DNA of 45,326 nt from CAZOOM01 sp964460795 (lineage in GTDB: Bacteria > Omnitrophota > Omnitrophia > Omnitrophales > Aquincolibacteriaceae): contig CAYWRU010000023.1 of the NCBI GenBank assembly GCA_964460795.1, positions 1 to 45,326 of the forward strand, in the 5' to 3' direction. The position numbers and the translations under genes are program-made. The notes under the pieces were generated by a model. That model was given only the letters and a program-made list of their open reading frames with translations. It did not search any database and was not told where the DNA came from. How positions within the stretch are numbered: the stretch's first letter is position 1; each line of letters begins with the position of its first letter. Below are positions 7,249-13,838 of the stretch, piece after piece.

Positions 7249-7489
7249 GACAGTACAAAGAAGTGAAGATGGGCAAATTACCCATCTCCTCGTAGGAAGA
7301 GAAATGTTGCCTAAGGCAGAAGCTGAGAAAATAATGTACGACCATATTCCAACTTCCGAAATTCAAGCATACATTGACAGTCAACCAAGCCCAAATATTC
7401 TTACAATGAAATTGCTTGTAGACTTAATTAACGAAGACATTTCAATAACAGAATTAAGAACTAAAATTGTTCAATCTCAAAAGAAATAA
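7241..7489 (+). CDS. hypothetical protein, 82 aa
   Basis: Overlaps the preceding gene by 8 nt, implying translational coupling. Sequence includes ITHLLVGREMLPKAEAEKIM and a helical C-terminus (TMKLLVDLINEDISITELRT). No family recognised. Confidence 0.75.
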   Translation: MSKTVQRSEDGQITHLLVGREMLPKAEAEKIMYDHIPTSEIQAYIDSQPSPNILTMKLLVDLINEDISITELRTKIVQSQKK

Positions 7490-7491
7490 AA

Positions 7492-7929
7492 ATGAAATCA
7501 TTAGGACAACTTAACCGAAATCACATGAGCGCAGATAAGCGTTATGACCAAAAGCACGATGAGCTTCGCAAGAAAAAAGACGAAATTCAAAAGCAAATTG
7601 ATGATTTAAAATACCCATCATTCAGCGGTTATCTTGAACAACTTGGAAAGGCTGCTCTCCCTTTAATCGAAGGAGCTGTTAGCTTTGAAGTTCTTGGACC
7701 TTTTGGCTTGACAAATGAATACGGTTTACATTTCAATGCAGAGAAAAAGAAAAACCAAAGATTCCCTAAGACAGTTGCCTCAGCTTCTTTTAGCAGACAC
7801 GGAGGTGGTGGATATGGAATAAAAACTTATCCGAGAAATGATATACAAAGCATGAGAGTTATGCCTCTAACCGATGAGATGACACTTGAATGGTTTGTTA
7901 AATTCGCTAAAAAGGGGCACAGAAAGTAG
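7492..7929 (+). CDS. hypothetical protein with N-terminal coiled coil, 145 aa
   Basis: Two bases after the previous stop. Residues 15-42 (KRYDQKHDELRKKKDEIQKQ) form a charged heptad-like helix; the rest is a globular, beta-rich domain (VSFEVLGPFGLTNEYGLHFN) with a Gly-rich turn (RHGGGGYGIKTY). Third gene of the 6856 operon; function unknown. Confidence 0.75.
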   Translation: MKSLGQLNRNHMSADKRYDQKHDELRKKKDEIQKQIDDLKYPSFSGYLEQLGKAALPLIEGAVSFEVLGPFGLTNEYGLHFNAEKKKNQRFPKTVASASFSRHGGGGYGIKTYPRNDIQSMRVMPLTDEMTLEWFVKFAKKGHRK

Positions 7930-7936
7930 CTCCTTT

Positions 7937-7962
7937 CCTTTTTTTTATTTTTAAGCCATATA
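7937..7962 (+). promoter_or_regulatory. class I promoter
   Basis: CC 7937-7938, CCATATA 7956-7962, N17. ATG at 7968: leaderless. Confidence 0.75.
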
Positions 7963-7967
7963 CTAAT

Positions 7968-8294
7968 ATGAAAGCAACAGTAGAAATTAGTTCCTATATA
8001 GAGGGACGTTATAATTCAGCAAAACTTGAAAAGTTAAAAGCTGCTCTTGAAAAAGAATTTAAAGCGATTAATGTTCACGAGAGCGAAGTTAATTTATTGC
8101 CTGAGGATGGTGTAAAGGTAAAAATCTCAATGAGTGCCAAATACCAAACTCCTTATGTGAGCGTTGAAAATTGGGGAAGCTATTTACGTGTTGGAAAGTT
8201 AGAGGATGCCGTTAAAGAGGCATTGGATTCTCGTGGGTTTGAAGTAACTGAGGAAGGTGATGATGAAGACCAATTGAAAATTAGTTTTGAATAA
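7968..8294 (+). CDS. hypothetical protein, 108 aa
   Basis: Beta-alpha-beta pattern: MKATVEISSYIEGRY, then helix LEKLKAALEKEF, then strands VKVKISMSAKYQTPYVSV; acidic tail EEGDDEDQLKISFE. Monocistronic. No family recognised. Confidence 0.75.
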   Translation: MKATVEISSYIEGRYNSAKLEKLKAALEKEFKAINVHESEVNLLPEDGVKVKISMSAKYQTPYVSVENWGSYLRVGKLEDAVKEALDSRGFEVTEEGDDEDQLKISFE

Positions 8295-8296
8295 TT

Positions 8297-8322
8297 CCTT
8301 TTTTTTATTTATCAGCCATATA
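8297..8322 (+). promoter_or_regulatory. class I promoter
   Basis: CC 8297-8298, CCATATA 8316-8322, N17. ATG at 8328: leaderless. Confidence 0.75.
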
Positions 8323-8327
8323 TAGTT

Positions 8328-8615
8328 ATGACAGCAAAAACGACATCAAAATGCCAAAAGCCTTGGTTTAGAATTACAAAGGATATAGAATATTCAACCG
8401 ACTTTGAATTCTTTAAGGGCAATCAAATAATGGTTGTAAGAACTGGCAAAGTTCATAACTTCTGTTCTCGTATTGAGGGGAAGAGTTTTCTTAAATATGT
8501 ATCTCCTTATAAAGGTGGAGATTTAACTCCGACAGAGAAAGACCAAATAATTCGTTCTATTCAAGCTGACATATTAAAAGGTAAGTATCATTCAAAAGGT
8601 AAATTCGTTGACTAA
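8328..8615 (+). CDS. hypothetical protein, 95 aa
   Basis: MTAKTTSKCQKPWFRITKDI at the inferred transcription start. It shares FFKGNQIMVVRTGKVHNF with YFKGNQIVYLFNRRIKYPF in the next gene, so the two are probably diverged tandem paralogues. Function unknown. Confidence 0.75.
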   Translation: MTAKTTSKCQKPWFRITKDIEYSTDFEFFKGNQIMVVRTGKVHNFCSRIEGKSFLKYVSPYKGGDLTPTEKDQIIRSIQADILKGKYHSKGKFVD

Positions 8616-8616
8616 C

Positions 8617-9051
8617 ATGAAAACAAAAAAAGAAATACCAGCAGCAGGCTTCTGCATTGTCAGAACAGATTATTTTAAAGGCAATCAAATAGTCTATTTA
8701 TTCAATCGGAGAATTAAATATCCTTTTGGAATTCTATATCGTTGGTTAAATGATGATGATGGTTTTCAGATATTTTTTAAAGGCAAATGGAGAGATGAAG
8801 AGTCAATTAATTTTGAATTTCCTTCAGATGAAAAGGAAATTATAAAATATGTTTTTGCAGGTTGTGATATGATTAATACACAAAAATTAGCAGACACCTT
8901 TTCTGATGAAGAATTAAAGCTCTTGTTATCTCAATGTGGGTATAAAACAGAATATACAAGAAGTGAAATTATAACAATGATTACGTATCTTGTCTTTACT
9001 CATAAATATAATATGATAGGATTAAAACATCCTCTTTTGAAAAAGAAATAA
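8617..9051 (+). CDS. hypothetical protein, 144 aa
   Basis: ATG at 8617 sits one base after the preceding stop; a longer TTG form would overlap it. The N-terminal FCIVRTDYFKGNQIVYLF resembles the preceding gene. C-terminal helical part (DEELKLLLSQCGYKTEYTRS). Next gene overlaps by one base (TAATG). Confidence 0.75.
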   Translation: MKTKKEIPAAGFCIVRTDYFKGNQIVYLFNRRIKYPFGILYRWLNDDDGFQIFFKGKWRDEESINFEFPSDEKEIIKYVFAGCDMINTQKLADTFSDEELKLLLSQCGYKTEYTRSEIITMITYLVFTHKYNMIGLKHPLLKKK

Positions 9052-9206
9052 TGAAAACAAAAGTCATAATATTAATTCTCTCCCTCTTATTGTCTTGCAC
9101 AAATAAAGAGTCTAATAAAAAAATATTGCCAGCGGAAAGTGGTAAAATTCAGGTAGATTCCGCTGAGTATAATCCTGCCGATGACGAGCAGACTTGCCGA
9201 AATTAA
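9051..9206 (+). CDS. small lipoprotein, 51 aa
   Basis: MKTKVIILILSLLLSCTNKE: Lys-containing n-region, hydrophobic core, and lipobox LLSC with Cys at residue 16, so the mature peptide (about 36 aa, acidic) should be lipid-anchored in the envelope. TAATG coupling to the gene before. Too short for an enzyme; possibly a spanin-like or exclusion peptide (inference). Confidence 0.7.
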   Translation: MKTKVIILILSLLLSCTNKESNKKILPAESGKIQVDSAEYNPADDEQTCRN

Positions 9207-9211
9207 AGTCT

Positions 9212-9237
9212 CCCTTTTTTTCTTTTCAAACCATATA
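9212..9237 (+). promoter_or_regulatory. class I promoter
   Basis: CC 9212-9213, CCATATA 9231-9237, N17. ATG at 9243: leaderless. Confidence 0.75.
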
Positions 9238-9242
9238 GAGTT

Positions 9243-9527
9243 ATGAAAGCAAAAGTAGAAAATAAACTAAAAGGAGAAATCAGTGGTCTATATGACTTAC
9301 GAATAGGTTTCTCAGATAGTGTTCCTCGCAGAGAAAGAATTATGAGAGCAATCAGAGATTGCTTTAACCGAAACGAAGGAGAACTCGACAAGGAGTTAAT
9401 GGATAAAACCATTGAAGCAGTAGGTAAAAACAACCCTGATTATATTGCTTGTTGGGATGATTTCAAAGAAACTTTTGAGATTAAGATTACAAAGGAAAAT
9501 ACATACTTAAATCCATTTTATATTTAA
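9243..9527 (+). CDS. hypothetical protein, 94 aa
   Basis: Helical and charged: GLYDLRIGFSDSVPRRERIM, then RDCFNRNEGELDKELMDKTI. Cytosolic. Followed after 4 nt by two exported proteins. Function unknown. Confidence 0.75.
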   Translation: MKAKVENKLKGEISGLYDLRIGFSDSVPRRERIMRAIRDCFNRNEGELDKELMDKTIEAVGKNNPDYIACWDDFKETFEIKITKENTYLNPFYI

Positions 9528-9531
9528 GAGC

Positions 9532-9846
9532 ATGAAAAAATTAGTTTTAATATTCTTATTGTGCTCAACAGCAACATTTGCTCAGCAAAGGATTGATGAG
9601 TATAAAGATTACAAGCCATGTACTGATTGCTTTAATCAATTTAAGAGTACCAATCAGGTAGAGTTAGATAATTGGAAAAAAAGTGGACTTGCCAATTATG
9701 GTATTCCTCCACAAACAAAAAGAGTTCAAAGTCAATTCAAACAAAGAGTAGGCGGAGTTCTTGGCGGAGTAGCATTGATTTTTATTACAGCAATTACATA
9801 TTCAGTTTATAACCAAGCAAATAAAGCAGCCAGTGGGATACATTAG
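9532..9846 (+). CDS. exported protein with C-terminal membrane segment, 104 aa
   Basis: Signal peptide MKKLVLIFLLCSTATFAQQ with an AxA-type site. Two close Cys (KPCTDCF) and a C-terminal hydrophobic segment VGGVLGGVALIFITAITYSV with a short tail. Overlaps the following lipoprotein gene by 14 nt. An overlapping exported/lipoprotein pair is the layout of two-component spanins, but here the membrane segment is C-terminal, so this is only a suggestion. Confidence 0.75.
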   Translation: MKKLVLIFLLCSTATFAQQRIDEYKDYKPCTDCFNQFKSTNQVELDNWKKSGLANYGIPPQTKRVQSQFKQRVGGVLGGVALIFITAITYSVYNQANKAASGIH

Positions 9847-10345
9847 ATTCATATTACTTTGTGCCTTGTTGCAATCTTGTGCAACCAAGGTTCCTTTTAC
9901 TTCCGAGCTACAAAAGGAATATCAATTTCCTGAGAGCAAGTTGAAACGAGTTCAGTTTTATACCTCAGGGGAAATTGTTTTAACTGAAACAAAAACTGAT
10001 GGGGATGTAACTGTAACCGACGGTAAGGTTTATGTTAAGAGTGAACATCAAGTTGAGAAAATAATTCTTAAAAAGAATACTCCTTGTGTACTTGAACAAG
10101 TCATAGATAACAACAAGTTCTTATTTAGTTTTGAGTACGGCGAAAATAGGGTTCTGCTGTTTGGTAATGCCTCAACTGGTTATTTTAGTTTGATGGCAAA
10201 GGAATGGAAAAACAAAGTAGGTACAATTAGCTATGCAGGTAAGAGATATGTAACAACCAATGGAGATGTATTTTTAAATATTAAACTTAGAAAATTAAAT
10301 CAACTTAAGGGTAGACAAAGAACTGTTAAGGGTAGAAAAGTATAG
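9833..10345 (+). CDS. lipoprotein, 170 aa
   Basis: GTG start within the end of the preceding gene; MGYIRFILLCALLQSCATKV carries lipobox LLQSC. The mature part is beta-rich with repeated Lys/Val/Thr strands (KRVQFYTSGEIVLTETKTDG) and ends in a very basic tail (QLKGRQRTVKGRKV). Probably anchored in the outer or inner membrane; function unknown. Confidence 0.78.
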   Translation: MGYIRFILLCALLQSCATKVPFTSELQKEYQFPESKLKRVQFYTSGEIVLTETKTDGDVTVTDGKVYVKSEHQVEKIILKKNTPCVLEQVIDNNKFLFSFEYGENRVLLFGNASTGYFSLMAKEWKNKVGTISYAGKRYVTTNGDVFLNIKLRKLNQLKGRQRTVKGRKV

Positions 10346-10348
10346 TTT

Positions 10349-10374
10349 CGTTTTTATTAATTTAAAGCCATATA
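10349..10374 (+). promoter_or_regulatory. degenerate class I promoter
   Basis: The only copy with CG in place of CC (10349-10350), but N17 and CCATATA (10368-10374) are kept. Followed by a short ATA/TAA microsatellite. Confidence 0.6.
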
Positions 10375-10407
10375 ATAATAATAATAATAATTTAAAAACT
10401 TTGACAA

Positions 10408-10578
10408 ATGAAAAAATTTAAAAAAATTAAAATAATGGATAAAATGATAAGAAAAGCATTTATTGAAGAGCATGGAAAAAGAGCTTATAATGCTTTTATC
10501 TCAAGAAGTCCAAGATTTGGGGGTGGAACAATTCATTTAATAATAGCTAACGGTTTATTAACTGAATTATACTCATAA
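10408..10578 (+). CDS. small basic protein, 56 aa
   Basis: MKKFKKIKIMDKMIRKAFIE to NGLLTELYS. Strongly basic N-terminal helix and a Gly-rich turn (SPRFGGGTIH). The last gene of the left block, directly before the minus-strand endonuclease. Function unknown. Confidence 0.6.
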   Translation: MKKFKKIKIMDKMIRKAFIEEHGKRAYNAFISRSPRFGGGTIHLIIANGLLTELYS

Positions 10579-10681
10579 CAAAAAACACTTTTGCGAGTAC
10601 ATCCAAAATTCAGTTCATAGTCAAATTTAACCTACGCACATATTGTCATTAGTACGTATAATTTACATTCTAAAAAAGTAA

Positions 10682-11551
10682 TCAAATACCATATTTTTCA
10701 TATGTTTTAATCCATTTACGAATTGAATTATCAGAGACTCCATATTTACGTCCAACAGCAGAATAACCAAATTCTTTTATTTCTTGGATTAAAATATCAT
10801 ACGAAGGTCTATTTACATTTCTCTGTTTCAAAGCTCTATTAAGTTCATTTTTAGTAAGTCCTAAATTTTCGATTCTTTCTTTTTGTTGTTTAATATTTTT
10901 TTCCTTTTTAATTTTTTGTTTATATTCTTTATATGTAATAATTCCTATTTTTTCATAGATGATATCAGAATTTATAAACTTAAATAATTTTTCAAAACAT
11001 AAATCAATATCAACTTGAATATCTTTTGCAGCAAATCTTATTACCCTCCATCCGAGACTTATGAGCAATTTATCTTTTTCTTCATCGCTTTTTTTCCTTT
11101 CTTTTAAATTATGTTGAGCACCATCTATCTCAACTGCAACCATTTCATTTTCAAAAGCAAAATCTATGAAATAAGGGAATTCTGATTTTTCTCTAATTAT
11201 TAAATGTTTTTCCTCTAATTTTAATTCTTTACATTTTTTTATAAATATTTTTTCTGGATAAGACATATTTGTTAATCTCCACGCAGTCTTCTCAGGATTA
11301 TCTTTCATAAATTTAAGTCTTGCCTTTCTTTGTAGCTCTTTTATACATTCTAAATTTCCGCAAGTTAAATTAATATTAATTCCACGTAATTTCTCATTCA
11401 CTTTGACTGGATTTCCACATAAGCATTTAGGTATAATTAAATGTTCATGTTTTAACTTATAATCTAAAAATCTAAGGTTGTGCTTTTTTATCACATGTTG
11501 GGCAAGACCTACATTTTTTTCTGTCTTGTAGTTACATATTTTACAATTCAT
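10682..11551 (-). CDS. putative homing endonuclease, zinc finger plus Vsr/DUF559-like nuclease and HTH
   Basis: 289 aa. Residues 1-25 form a C2H2-like finger (CKICNYKTEKNVGLAQHVIKKH) and a second Cys cluster follows (CLCGNPVKV, TCGNLEC). The nuclease core reads FIDFAFENEMVAVEIDGAQH, then KDKLLISLGWRVIRF: the Vsr/EDxHD pattern with acidic residues after a hydrophobic strand. The C-terminus has a helix-turn-helix (YSAVGRKYGVSDNSIRKWI), suited to target DNA recognition. Opposite in strand to its left neighbours and immediately downstream of the tRNA genes, as expected for a selfish endonuclease parked beside conserved tRNA targets. Confidence 0.85.
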   Translation of the reverse strand: MNCKICNYKTEKNVGLAQHVIKKHNLRFLDYKLKHEHLIIPKCLCGNPVKVNEKLRGININLTCGNLECIKELQRKARLKFMKDNPEKTAWRLTNMSYPEKIFIKKCKELKLEEKHLIIREKSEFPYFIDFAFENEMVAVEIDGAQHNLKERKKSDEEKDKLLISLGWRVIRFAAKDIQVDIDLCFEKLFKFINSDIIYEKIGIITYKEYKQKIKKEKNIKQQKERIENLGLTKNELNRALKQRNVNRPSYDILIQEIKEFGYSAVGRKYGVSDNSIRKWIKTYEKYGI

Positions 11552-11610
11552 ATATTTATTTTATTATAAATATATGAAAAAATTCGAACCCATACAAGTA
11601 TAGTTATTTG

Positions 11611-11683
11611 AGCTCTGTATCGGAGTCGAACCGACATTCCAAGCTTGAGGGGCTTGTTTCCTGAACCATTAGAAGAACAGAGC
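11611..11683 (-). tRNA. tRNA-Glu-like (anticodon CTC by position)
   Basis: Folds as a cloverleaf: acceptor GCTCTGT/ACAGAGC; U8 C9 and a D arm TTCT...GGAA like bacterial tRNA-Glu; anticodon stem CAAGC/GCTTG around loop CCCTCAA; T loop TTCGACT. Counting from the stem gives anticodon CTC (Glu, GAG). Position 33, almost always U, is C. No encoded CCA. Confidence 0.75.
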
Positions 11684-11687
11684 AATG

Positions 11688-11762
11688 TATCGCTGACCAG
11701 ATTCGAACTGGCTTGATTCAAGTTTGAAGGACTTGTGGCTCAACCTCGTTGCCCTCAGCGAC
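11688..11762 (-). tRNA. tRNA-like gene (anticodon TTC by position)
   Basis: Acceptor GTCGCTG/CAGCGAT (G1-U72), D arm GGC/GCC with GAGG in the loop, anticodon stem CAAGT/ACTTG with loop CCTTCAA, T arm GCCAG-TTCGAAT-CTGGT. By position the anticodon is TTC (Glu). Odd: C at 33 as in its neighbour, A at 8 and a six-base variable region, so it may be degenerate. Confidence 0.65.
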
Positions 11763-11767
11763 ATTTG

Positions 11768-11838
11768 TACTCCATAACGGTACTGACCCGTTTTTAAAGG
11801 CTTGAAAAACCTTTGTCCTACCTTTAGACGAATGGAGC
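11768..11838 (-). tRNA. tRNA-Glu (TTC)
   Basis: Acceptor GCTCCAT/ATGGAGT with G1-U72, D arm GTCT-AAAGGTA-GGAC typical of tRNA-Glu, anticodon stem AAGGT/GCCTT around TTTTCAA (anticodon TTC, normal U33), T stem AACGG/CCGTT but an atypical T loop GTCAGTA. First of the three after the terminator. Confidence 0.7.
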
Positions 11839-11861
11839 ATGATAAAATAAAGAACAAAAAA

Positions 11862-11896
11862 AAAGAGAGATAACCATTACTGACTATCTCTCTTTC
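11862..11896 (-). terminator. intrinsic terminator (minus strand)
   Basis: On the minus strand GAGAGATA pairs with TATCTCTC around a 12-nt loop, followed by a run of nine Ts. It sits between the mini-ORF and the three Glu-like tRNAs, so these either depend on read-through or on another promoter. Confidence 0.8.
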
Positions 11897-11931
11897 GAAA
11901 ATAAGTGGGCTTCTCACCCGCAACTTTTTTC

Positions 11932-12009
11932 TTAACTTAGAACATAGCCATTTAATGAAGATTCCTCTTCACGTTCGGCTAAAGTTTCTATGTTAATTAA
12001 TGTTCTCAT
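11932..12009 (-). CDS. possible 25-aa micropeptide
   Basis: ATG start 50 nt after the tRNA-Met exon; MRTLINIETLAEREEESSLN followed by GYVLS and TAA. A perfect GAAA-tetraloop hairpin (AAGTTC-GAAA-GAACTT, 12020-12035) lies just upstream. Acidic, probably helical. Codon content is reasonable but the length gives little statistical support. Confidence 0.35.
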   Translation of the reverse strand: MRTLINIETLAEREEESSLNGYVLS

Positions 12010-12058
12010 TTTTCTTCACAAGTTCTTTCGAACTTAAAATTATGTTTTTTTTATTAAG

Positions 12059-12350
12059 TAGCGGGAGAGGGATTCGAACCCCCGACCTTGGCGTTATGCT
12101 TACCACTATGGCTTTCGCCACCTTTTTAGTTTGTAGTCTGGACTTTACCTTTACCTTTCTCTTTCGAGTTAAGGTATCTGCCGTCAAGTCTCTACACCTT
12201 CCTTTTACAAGGCTTGGCTCGGTATTACCAGTTTAAAGGCTTCACCGACTTTGACAGAATAACACATACAAATTTCTTTTTATGTTGCCCATTCGAAATT
12301 ATTTACTAATCTCACTTAAGCGCCACGAGCTACCACTGCTCTATCCCACA
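12059..12350 (-). tRNA. initiator-like tRNA-Met (CAT) split by a group I intron
   Basis: Exons at 12319-12350 and 12059-12098 join to a cloverleaf with anticodon loop CTCATAA and stem TGGCG/CGCCA. The D arm GAGC-AGTGGTA-GCTC gives an A11-U24 pair and base 1 faces base 72 as T-T; an unpaired 1-72 and A11-U24 are initiator-tRNA hallmarks. T arm GGGGG-TTCGAAT-CCCTC. The intron interrupts the anticodon loop between U33 and C34. A class II promoter at 12416-12442 is the only visible promoter upstream, putting the tRNA under the ECF-type system. tRNA-Ile2 (CAT) is the alternative, but its D stem normally reads GCTC/GAGC. Confidence 0.88.
12099..12318 (-). other. group I intron, 220 nt, tRNA-Leu (IC3)-like
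   Basis: The 5' exon ends in U and the intron in G, the group I rule. Core elements read on the minus strand: AATACCGAGCCAAGCC (P4-P6 side, 12211-12226), GTGTAGAGACTTGACGG (P7/P3 side, 12181-12197) and AAGTCCAGACTAC (12133-12145), with GACT/AGTC closing P7. A GGCGAAAGCC hairpin (P9-like) precedes the 3' splice site. TGGGC near the intron 5' end can pair with the splice-site bases as a guide. These strings closely follow cyanobacterial and plastid tRNA-Leu introns. No ORF inside; mobility could be provided in trans by the flanking endonucleases. Confidence 0.88.
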
Positions 12351-12415
12351 ATATTTGTTTTCTTTTAAAGAACGAATTTAATATAAATATATAATTTTTT
12401 TATTTATTATAAACT

Positions 12416-12442
12416 TATACGCAAATATATTACAAAAGTTTC
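12416..12442 (-). promoter_or_regulatory. class II (ECF-type) promoter for the tRNA island
   Basis: Minus-strand GAAAC, 16 nt, CGTATA (plus-strand 12438-12442 and 12416-12421). The -35 lies inside the last codons of the endonuclease gene. Confidence 0.7.
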
Positions 12443-13320
12443 AAAAAAACAAGCATTTCTTCAAATTTTTTTTCCACAAACTCTTTTTTATACTTTCCCA
12501 TGTCTTTAATTATATAAGATTGATAGCCTAAGTTGCTGATTTCTTGCATTTTAATTCTATCTCTGTTCTGAACCTGTTCCACAGAATGTTTCTTGGTTAT
12601 TTTTTCATAATGCCATTTTCCATTCCATAATATGGCTAATTTTAAATCTTCTATAATTACATCAGCATCCCAACCATTAAAAATTGGCTCATTAAATTTA
12701 ACTTCTTTAAACTTCTGCCTACATAATTCTTCAAAATAAATTTCATTCTTACTACGTCTATTTTTGCTTTGAGCTACAACAGATGCGAGACCAGCTTTTC
12801 TGCCTGTACCTAAATTTATATTACTCCATGTAGTTGTACAACTTCGAGAACAAAATCTCTTATTAGTAGTCTCTTTATCACAATTAATACATATTCTTTT
12901 TTGCTTTACATTAATCATCTTTTGCGTTTTTTGTTTAATAGGCTTTTCTGTATTTAGGTAAAATTTTTTTAAACCATTAGAAATTTTTTCTTTTATGTCA
13001 GACGAATGAACTCTTTTTTTACCATTAAATATACCAGCACAACTCATGGAACAAAAGTTATTCTTACCTTCTTTGATTTCACTATTCTTTTTTAATGTTA
13101 TTTTATTACAATTTGCACAAATAACATTTTGAACTTTGCTGGCATATTTGTCATTGCAGGCTTTTGAGCAAAATTTCACACGTCCTCTATTATGGGATAA
13201 TTCATGTTTAATGTTTGATTTATAAACATAAAATGTACTTTGACAATTATAACATTGACATGGCAATTTTTCTTTAGATTTAGCTGTATAAAATTCTTGT
13301 TCTGTATAAAGTGGCTTCAT
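12430..13320 (-). CDS. putative homing endonuclease with multiple zinc-binding Cys pairs
   Basis: 296 aa from MKPLYTEQEFYTAKSKE; a longer form starting at 13365 is less likely. Four Cys clusters of the C-x2-C type (CQCYNC, FCSKAC, CANC...FCSMSC, CINC...FCSRSC) span residues 20-190, then RSKNEIYFEELCRQKF begins a nuclease-like domain with FNGWDADVIIEDLKLAILWN, GKWHY and a C-terminal QEISNLGYQSYIIKD. The order resembles phage zinc-finger/PD-(D/E)XK or Vsr-like homing enzymes; the exact family is not certain. It flanks the intron-bearing tRNA, pairing with the endonuclease at 10.7 kb. Confidence 0.8.
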   Translation of the reverse strand: MKPLYTEQEFYTAKSKEKLPCQCYNCQSTFYVYKSNIKHELSHNRGRVKFCSKACNDKYASKVQNVICANCNKITLKKNSEIKEGKNNFCSMSCAGIFNGKKRVHSSDIKEKISNGLKKFYLNTEKPIKQKTQKMINVKQKRICINCDKETTNKRFCSRSCTTTWSNINLGTGRKAGLASVVAQSKNRRSKNEIYFEELCRQKFKEVKFNEPIFNGWDADVIIEDLKLAILWNGKWHYEKITKKHSVEQVQNRDRIKMQEISNLGYQSYIIKDMGKYKKEFVEKKFEEMLVFLKLL

Positions 13321-13386
13321 TGGTTTTTTATTTATAAATAATAACAAAAAAGTAGCAGAATTCAAAGTTAAACCAAATATTTCACT

Positions 13387-13412
13387 CCTTTTTTTTTAAT
13401 TGAGACCATATA
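13387..13412 (+). promoter_or_regulatory. class I promoter driving an ncRNA
   Basis: CC 13387-13388, CCATATA 13406-13412, N17. The RNA closing stem begins six bases later. Confidence 0.75.
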
Positions 13413-13417
13413 GGGTA

Positions 13418-13495
13418 GGAAATAGGGTTGTAAGCAAGACGGCATAAAACGCTGAACTTAGATGTTCCGTAAGACCCCAGGACTTACCTATTTCC
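13418..13495 (+). ncRNA. tRNA-shaped small RNA, 78 nt
   Basis: Closed by a perfect 9-bp stem GGAAATAGG/CCTATTTCC whose first base lies exactly six bases after CCATATA, the position where leaderless genes place their ATG. Inside, GTAAG-ACCCCAGGA-CTTAC is stacked against the closing stem as a T arm would be, and ACGG/CCGT plus GAAC-TTAGAT-GTTC form a second arm. No TTCRA T loop and no anticodon, so not a normal tRNA. The terminal CC is also the first element of the next promoter. Function unknown; a tRNA mimic or structured regulatory RNA is possible. Confidence 0.75.
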
Positions 13496-13519
13496 TTTTT
13501 ATTCTTTTTACTCCATATA
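13494..13519 (+). promoter_or_regulatory. class I promoter
   Basis: CC 13494-13495 (the 3' end of the ncRNA stem), CCATATA 13513-13519, N17. ATG at 13526, one base further than in the other leaderless genes. Confidence 0.75.
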
Positions 13520-13525
13520 GATATA

Positions 13526-13804
13526 ATGACTTTAGAAAAATTGATAGATTTAGGAATAGCAGCCAAAGTGACGAATGAAATATTTGTCTACCACGTAACT
13601 GGGTTCCTTACAAATATTACCTATCATGGAAACTCAAAAAGTATTATTTTCTTCTCAGTCATAGACGGAACAGTCTACAGAGAAGAAAAAAGTCCTCACT
13701 ATTTGGATTTCGAAGATTTTATTGCATATGCAAAAGGTATAGCAAATCATATGCACAATAATGGTCATCCAATTCCGTATCTTGATGGTTCAAATTTAAA
13801 TTAA
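13526..13804 (+). CDS. hypothetical protein, 92 aa
   Basis: MTLEKLIDLGIAAKVTNEIF; mixed strands and helices, ends HPIPYLDGSNLN. Leaderless, monocistronic between two class I promoters. No family recognised. Confidence 0.75.
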   Translation: MTLEKLIDLGIAAKVTNEIFVYHVTGFLTNITYHGNSKSIIFFSVIDGTVYREEKSPHYLDFEDFIAYAKGIANHMHNNGHPIPYLDGSNLN

Positions 13805-13807
13805 TTT

Positions 13808-13833
13808 CCTTTTTTTTATTTTCATGCCATATA
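13808..13833 (+). promoter_or_regulatory. class I promoter
   Basis: CC 13808-13809, CCATATA 13827-13833, N17. ATG at 13839: leaderless. Confidence 0.75.
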
Positions 13834-13838
13834 ATAAC

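Noticed and set aside
10640..10660. CGTATA at about 10655 as another class II promoter
   Set aside because: No AAC lies 16 nt upstream (the nearest gives N23) and no plus-strand gene follows.
12000..12236. 78-aa plus-strand frame over the tRNA-Met exon and intron
   Set aside because: It covers exon 2 and the conserved intron core on the opposite strand; composition follows the RNA structure, not a protein.
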